Source: Acetobacterium woodii
Lineage (GTDB): Bacteria > Bacillota > Clostridia > Eubacteriales > Eubacteriaceae
Direction: 5' to 3'
Assembly: GCA_016213825.1 (NCBI GenBank)
Contig: JACQZP010000026.1
Location: forward strand, 1-64,000
Length of the DNA stretch: 64,000 nucleotides
Of this stretch, positions 61,871 through 64,000 are shown in pieces. The notes below the pieces were generated by a model. That model had not been told where the DNA came from and did no database searches. It saw only the letters and a list, made by a program, of their open reading frames with translations. The position numbers were made by a program, and so were the translations under genes. Position 1 is the first letter of the stretch. Each line of letters starts with the position of its first letter.

Positions 61871-62413
61871 ATGTCAATTCCCAAAGCCATTGAATTCTCA
61901 GCCAAAGCCCATACCGGACATTTTAGAAAAGGATCACAGCTGCCCTATATTACCCACCCCTTTGAGGTCGCAAAAATTCTGGGAGAAGCCGTCGATCCGG
62001 AGCAAAATGAAGCCCTTATCTGTGCGGGTCTCCTGCATGATACCGTAGAAGATACCGATACCAGCCTGGAAACTATTCGCAACGAATTCGGTGATGAGGT
62101 TGCCGATCTAGTGGCGTCTGATTCCGAAGACAAACGCTTACCCTGGGAAAAGCGCAAGCAGAATACCATTGATTTTCTAAAAAACGAGGCTACTCGGGAC
62201 ATGCAGTTGCTGGCCTGTGCCGATAAACTGGCCAATCTCAGAAGCGTTAAAGAAGATTATGGCAAAATTGGCGATGATGTCTGGGATATTTTTGTCAGAG
62301 GCAAAGAAAAACAAGCCTGGTATTATAAAGGTGTTCTGGATGCGCTGAAGCCGCTAAATGACTTGCCGATGTATCGGGAATTTGAGGCTTTAGTCCGGGA
62401 AATTTTCGACTAA
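61871..62413 (+). CDS. HD-domain phosphohydrolase (MESH1/RelA-SpoT-hydrolase-like)
   Basis: A 180-residue HD-domain protein with ITHPFEVAKIL, CAGLLHDTVEDTD (HD pair near residues 56-57) and CADKLANLRSVKEDY, the ligand pattern of the (p)ppGpp hydrolase-like branch of Guanosine-3',5'-bis(diphosphate) 3'-pyrophosphohydrolases. There is no synthetase, TGS or ACT domain, so it is a small alarmone-hydrolase-like enzyme. Substrate could also be another nucleotide. AAAGGAGG lies before the ATG. Confidence 0.85.
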   Translation: MSIPKAIEFSAKAHTGHFRKGSQLPYITHPFEVAKILGEAVDPEQNEALICAGLLHDTVEDTDTSLETIRNEFGDEVADLVASDSEDKRLPWEKRKQNTIDFLKNEATRDMQLLACADKLANLRSVKEDYGKIGDDVWDIFVRGKEKQAWYYKGVLDALKPLNDLPMYREFEALVREIFD

Positions 62414-62436
62414 TATAATAAGATTTTAATTTATAA

Positions 62437-62470
62437 AAACAGGATTCTGTAAATCGGAATCCTGTTTTTT
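62437..62470 (+). terminator. Terminator after the HD gene
   Basis: AAACAGGATTC (62437-62447) pairs with GAATCCTGTTT, then TTTT. Confidence 0.9.
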
Positions 62471-62626
62471 AAAATTCAGTTCTATTTAAATTCAACTTTC
62501 CGCAAGATAATCTGATTTAACGCATTCTTAACAATCTCTTTACCTCCTCAAAACCTTTTGTGGTTTTTTATTTGGTAAGATAACCATGCAAACAACGAAA
62601 ATTAAGGAAATTTGAAGGAGAAAAAA

Positions 62627-63469
62627 ATGTCTAAAAGTTTTAAAAATGTATTAGTAGCACTGCTGGTTGGTGCGACTGTGATGACCTTCGCAGGATGTAG
62701 TTCATCAGGATCGACAACAAAGACTGCAGCTAAGGTTTCAGGCGAAATCAATGGTGGTGGATCAACATCGGTGCAAAAGATTATTGATGCCGCAGGATCT
62801 GAGTTTACGGCTTTAAACCCAGATGTTAAATTTACCTACAGTGGTACTGGTTCTTCAGATGGTATCAAAGGAGCTACCGCAGGCACCTATTCATTTGGTT
62901 GTTCATCCAGAGATTTAAAAGCCGAAGAAAAAGGAAATTTAACAGAACTTGTCTTTGCCTATGATGGTATCGCTTTAATTGTTAACCCGGCAAACAAAGT
63001 GACCAATCTTACCAAAGCGCAATTAACATCAATTTTCACTGGTGCAGTTACCAATTGGAGTGAAGTTGGTGGAGCAGATGCGCCAATTGTTGTTGTTTCT
63101 CGTGAAGATGGTTCAGGGACCAGAACTGCCATTGAAGAACTACTAGGATTCAGCGGAAAATTAAAGGCTGATGCAACTGTTAAAGAAGGTAACGGAAATG
63201 TTCAAACAACCATAGCAGGAAATGCCAATGCAATTGGTTATGTTTCCTTGACCTTTGTTGATAAAACAGTAACCGCCGTTAACGTGGATGGTGTTAAAGC
63301 GAGTGTTGACAATGTTCTAAATAAGAGCTATGCATTATCACGACCTTTCCTGGCTATCTATGACAAAACCAAAGCAGATCCAGCAACCTTGGCTTTCCTT
63401 GACTTCCTGATGAGTGCTGACGGTCAAAAAATTGTTACCGATGAAGGTGGAATCACAGTAACGAAGTAA
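62627..63469 (+). CDS. pstS: Phosphate-binding lipoprotein PstS
   Basis: A 280-residue lipoprotein with signal MSKSFKNVLVALLVGATVMT and lipobox TFAGCSSS (lipid on Cys24). The phosphate-binding fold starts ISGGGSTSVQKI-like (NGGGSTSVQKII) and has SREDGSGTRTAIEELL, the anion-binding segment of PstS. It captures phosphate for PstCAB. AAGGAG lies before ATG 62627; a TTG at 62612 would span that site. A small hairpin (AAAACC/GGTTTT with Ts, about 62550-62570) and TTAACAATCTCTTTACC (about 62528) lie upstream and could be attenuator and Pho box, but both are weak. The permease gene follows behind a terminator-like hairpin. Confidence 0.95.
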   Translation: MSKSFKNVLVALLVGATVMTFAGCSSSGSTTKTAAKVSGEINGGGSTSVQKIIDAAGSEFTALNPDVKFTYSGTGSSDGIKGATAGTYSFGCSSRDLKAEEKGNLTELVFAYDGIALIVNPANKVTNLTKAQLTSIFTGAVTNWSEVGGADAPIVVVSREDGSGTRTAIEELLGFSGKLKADATVKEGNGNVQTTIAGNANAIGYVSLTFVDKTVTAVNVDGVKASVDNVLNKSYALSRPFLAIYDKTKADPATLAFLDFLMSADGQKIVTDEGGITVTK

Positions 63470-63485
63470 TTTTAAGAAAACAGAA

Positions 63486-63512
63486 CCAGGCCCCCTTCGG
63501 GGGGCCTATTTT
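63486..63512 (+). terminator. Hairpin with T-run between pstS and pstC
   Basis: AGGCCCCC and GGGGGCCT (around 63487-63506) pair around a TTCG loop, followed by ATTTTT. As in many pst operons it probably lets part of the transcription continue, so that PstS is made in excess over the permease. Confidence 0.85.
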
Positions 63513-63569
63513 TGGGAAATTTACCTTCACGGTTAAATATGAATAGGAAGGTATAAAAAGGAGCTTTTT

Positions 63570-64000
63570 TTGGAAGCGATAAAACGTAAAAAAAGAAAAG
63601 AAAAAATAGTCGAAATCATTTTTCTCATCTGCGCTTCGGTAGCAGTTTTAAGTGTTTTAGCCATCACATTTTTTGTTTTTTATAATGGTCTGGCACCATT
63701 TGTAACAAATAGCTATCCACTCTGGAATTTTTTGAGCGGCGTCGAATGGCGGCCGGATTCAAATTTATATGGAATTTTTTACATGATCGTTGGTTCGGTT
63801 TTTGCAACCTTCGGAGCTATTTTGATTGGCGTTCCCATTGCCATTCTGACGGCTGTGTTTATTTCTGAAATGGCAAGTTCACGAATCGGAAAAGCAATTC
63901 GCTTTGCGGTTGAGTTATTGGCAGGGATTCCATCCGTTTTATATGGTATTTTTGGATTGGGAATCATTGTTCCATACGTGTTAAAAATATCACCTTTTGC
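63570..64000 (+). CDS. pstC: Phosphate ABC permease PstC (partial, runs off the window)
   Basis: The first 143 codons of a PstC-type permease. A basic N-terminus (KRKKRKEKIVE) leads to a membrane helix, an external loop, then GIFYMIVGSVFATFGAILIG and ELLAGIPSVLYGIFGLG, the conserved cytoplasmic-loop region of PstC. I read the start as TTG 63570 because AAGGAG lies six bases upstream; no ATG occurs before residue 70. The gene continues past 64000. Confidence 0.9.
   Translation, partial: MEAIKRKKRKEKIVEIIFLICASVAVLSVLAITFFVFYNGLAPFVTNSYPLWNFLSGVEWRPDSNLYGIFYMIVGSVFATFGAILIGVPIAILTAVFISEMASSRIGKAIRFAVELLAGIPSVLYGIFGLGIIVPYVLKISPF

Noticed and set aside
62528-62545. Possible Pho box before pstS (TTAACAATCTCTTTACC)
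   Set aside because: Only two imperfect half-sites at one spacing; not listed as its own feature without a motif scan.
1-64000. CRISPR array, prophage or integrative element genes
   Set aside because: I saw no regularly spaced direct repeats, Cas genes, integrase, portal or conjugation genes; the only mobile traces are the IS4 and IS21-like remnants and the palindromic repeats.

Overview
The window reads as a chromosomal segment of an anaerobic, acetogenic Firmicute, most like Acetobacterium or a close Eubacteriaceae relative. The grounds are indirect: three near-identical corrinoid proteins with methyltransferases of the uroporphyrinogen-decarboxylase (UroD) fold, an MtrH-like pterin methyltransferase, a non-pyrrolysine MttB homologue, a V-type ATPase, a glmS ribozyme, and strong AGGAGG-type ribosome binding sites with TTGACA/TATAAT promoters. 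No 16S gene is present, so the genus is an inference.

Layout. 1-560: tRNA-Tyr, a tRNA-Lys 5' fragment and an intact tRNA-Lys. 592-3533 (minus): csoR-copA copper efflux behind a CsoR-type operator; copA carries a fused CopZ-like tail with its own internal ribosome binding site. 3627-12238: nine-gene V-type ATPase operon. 12540-17201 (minus): ACT-domain protein, phenylacetate-CoA ligase, GlnRS, M29 aminopeptidase. 17438-26094: zinc-ribbon protein, GIY-YIG protein, K+ channel, MurT, a GatD-like subunit lacking its catalytic residues, MnmA-like protein, glmM, glmS ribozyme and glmS.

26256-52411 is an accessory methyl-transfer island. Three PucR-family regulators (plus a decayed fourth) are divergent from, or lie next to, genes for MttB-like, corrinoid and UroD-type proteins. 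The units are (i) pucR/mttB; (ii) corrinoid-UroD-chemoreceptor, beside a decayed pucR; (iii) pucR/corrinoid-UroD-MFS-MtrH; (iv) MFS-MFS-truncated UroD, broken by an IS4 remnant; (v) cobW/His-rich protein/pucR and UroD-corrinoid. Five promoters share one architecture: a weak -35, a -10 of the form GATAnAAT (followed by CGTAAA in four of the five), and a conserved TG-containing box starting about 40 bases upstream. I read this as a PucR-controlled regulon for taking up, sensing and demethylating several methylated or methoxylated compounds. The substrates cannot be named from sequence. No reductive activator (RamA/RACE type) lies in the window. Decayed genes (29.5-30.9 kb and 43.8-45.2 kb) show the island is being rearranged.

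52908-59693: DUF2127 membrane protein, membrane-anchored metallophosphoesterase, TiaS-like protein, Cys-rich small protein, Big_5 surface protein and a FecCD/BtuCDF-type iron or corrinoid importer. 59781-64000: DEAD-box helicase, NUDIX, HD phosphohydrolase, then pstS and the start of pstC, which runs off the end.

A palindromic repeat of about 170 bp occurs four times in gene borders (12.2, 22.4, 48.8 and 58.4 kb). One copy carries a nested 90-bp hairpin insert.
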